Shown: positions 63,588 through 64,000 of the stretch, in pieces | How the letters are laid out: each line of letters starts with the position of its first letter | Position numbering within the stretch: the stretch's first letter is position 1 | DNA from: Pseudidiomarina marina | Lineage (GTDB): Bacteria > Pseudomonadota > Gammaproteobacteria > Enterobacterales > Alteromonadaceae | DNA length: 64,000 nt | NCBI RefSeq assembly: GCF_003987045.1 | Contig: NZ_PIPZ01000004.1 | Location: 62,001 to 126,000 of the forward strand | Direction of reading: 5' to 3' | Program-made: the position numbers and the translations under genes | Notes under the pieces: generated by a model | Seen by the model: only the letters and a program-made list of their open reading frames with translations | What the model was told of the DNA's origin: nothing | Database searches by the model: none

Positions 63588-64000
63588 ATGTTCGAGTGGA
63601 TCATGATGCCAGAAGCTTGGCTTGCGTTATTGACCCTAACGCTACTAGAGATTGTTCTGGGCATAGACAATATCATCTTTATTTCAATTTTAGTGGGCCG
63701 CTTGCCTGCGGAGCAACGTCACAAAGCGAGACAGATCGGTTTGATGCTTGCAATGGGCATGCGTATTGCGCTGCTATTAGCGATTGTTTGGGTCATGGGC
63801 CTCACCAAGCCACTCTTCTCGGTACTGGAATACTCGTTTTCAGGTCGAGATTTGATTTTGCTAGGCGGTGGCTTATTTTTGCTGGCAAAAAGCACACTTG
63901 AAATACATCATTCTTTGGAAGGTGCCGAGTCTCATAAGTCGGCAGGTAAGGCTGCGACATTTGGGGCAATTATCGCGCAGATTGCTGTTATCGATATCGT
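63588..64000 (+). CDS. TerC-family integral membrane protein, cut by the window end
   Basis: The gene starts at ATG 63588 behind an AAGGA ribosome site and runs off the window; 137 codons are visible. It has the TerC start MFEWIMMPEAWLALLTLTLLEIVLGIDNIIFISIL, then LPAEQRHKARQIGLMLAMGMRIALL, with the conserved EIVLGIDN acidic motif in the first membrane segment. TerC-family proteins (TerC, Alx, YgdQ) are linked to metal, mainly manganese, export and protein metallation. The C-terminal part is missing, so the subgroup cannot be set. Confidence 0.85.
   Translation, partial: MFEWIMMPEAWLALLTLTLLEIVLGIDNIIFISILVGRLPAEQRHKARQIGLMLAMGMRIALLLAIVWVMGLTKPLFSVLEYSFSGRDLILLGGGLFLLAKSTLEIHHSLEGAESHKSAGKAATFGAIIAQIAVIDI

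Overview
The window is a dense, ordinary stretch of chromosome from a marine-type gammaproteobacterium. SrmB, ThiI, Dxs/IspA/XseB, the ribH-nusB-thiL-pgpA order, YajC-SecD-SecF, the rpsU-dnaG-rpoD block, Tgt/QueA, TsdBA, CrbS/CrbR-like regulators, an OsmC-YcaO fusion and the TIGR03545/TIGR03546 pair together suggest Alteromonadales, perhaps the Idiomarinaceae. That placement is inference from gene content and order; no 16S is present. I see no CRISPR array, prophage, transposase or integrase.

Layout. 1-1.56 kb: an AT-rich patch with two unrecognised genes (a small membrane protein and a secreted protein). 1.56-8.6 kb: tRNA modification (trmN6, thiI), RNA helicase srmB, a VanZ-like protein and the isoprenoid precursor operon xseB-ispA-dxs. 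8.5-16.5 kb: one long minus-strand run, yajC-secD-secF-yaaA-DUF3014-acyltransferase-ribH-nusB-thiL-pgpA. 16.6-28 kb: a TRIC-type channel, a transporter-fused CrbS-like sensor kinase and its CrbR-like partner, a TonB receptor, a GntP-family permease, an acyl-CoA ligase and an exported MetX-fold hydrolase; the last six read as a regulated uptake and activation module for an organic acid or ester. 28-36.8 kb: TIGR03545/03546, a RimK-like ATP-grasp ligase with a GNAT, GlpQ, a cysteine synthase-like enzyme, an RcsF-like lipoprotein, then glnK-amtB behind a textbook NtrC site and sigma-54 promoter. 36.9-49.8 kb: cfa, a PerM-type membrane protein, a Fur-box/hairpin leader ahead of a 34-residue microprotein, elbB, a porin, thiosulfate dehydrogenase tsdBA, envelope proteins, OsmC-YcaO, a Sel1 protein whose start site is buried in a hairpin, and an S10 peptidase. 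50-58 kb: a secreted subtilase, tRNA-Ile2(CAU), an amidohydrolase, and rpoD, dnaG and rpsU with a DUF3192 lipoprotein gene inserted between dnaG and rpoD. 58-64 kb: marC, tgt, queA, a possible small RNA, a Pit phosphate transporter with its DUF47 partner, and a TerC gene cut by the window edge.

Two features recur. Several convergent gene pairs share overlapping 3' ends, some with a palindrome across the stop codons. Several intergenic regions hold clean inverted repeats near promoters or ribosome binding sites. No single region is clearly a new system. The best leads are the CrbSR-linked uptake module with an exported MetX-like enzyme, the Fur-box hairpin with its microprotein, the small RNA candidate near 61.35 kb, and the palindrome upstream of tsdBA.
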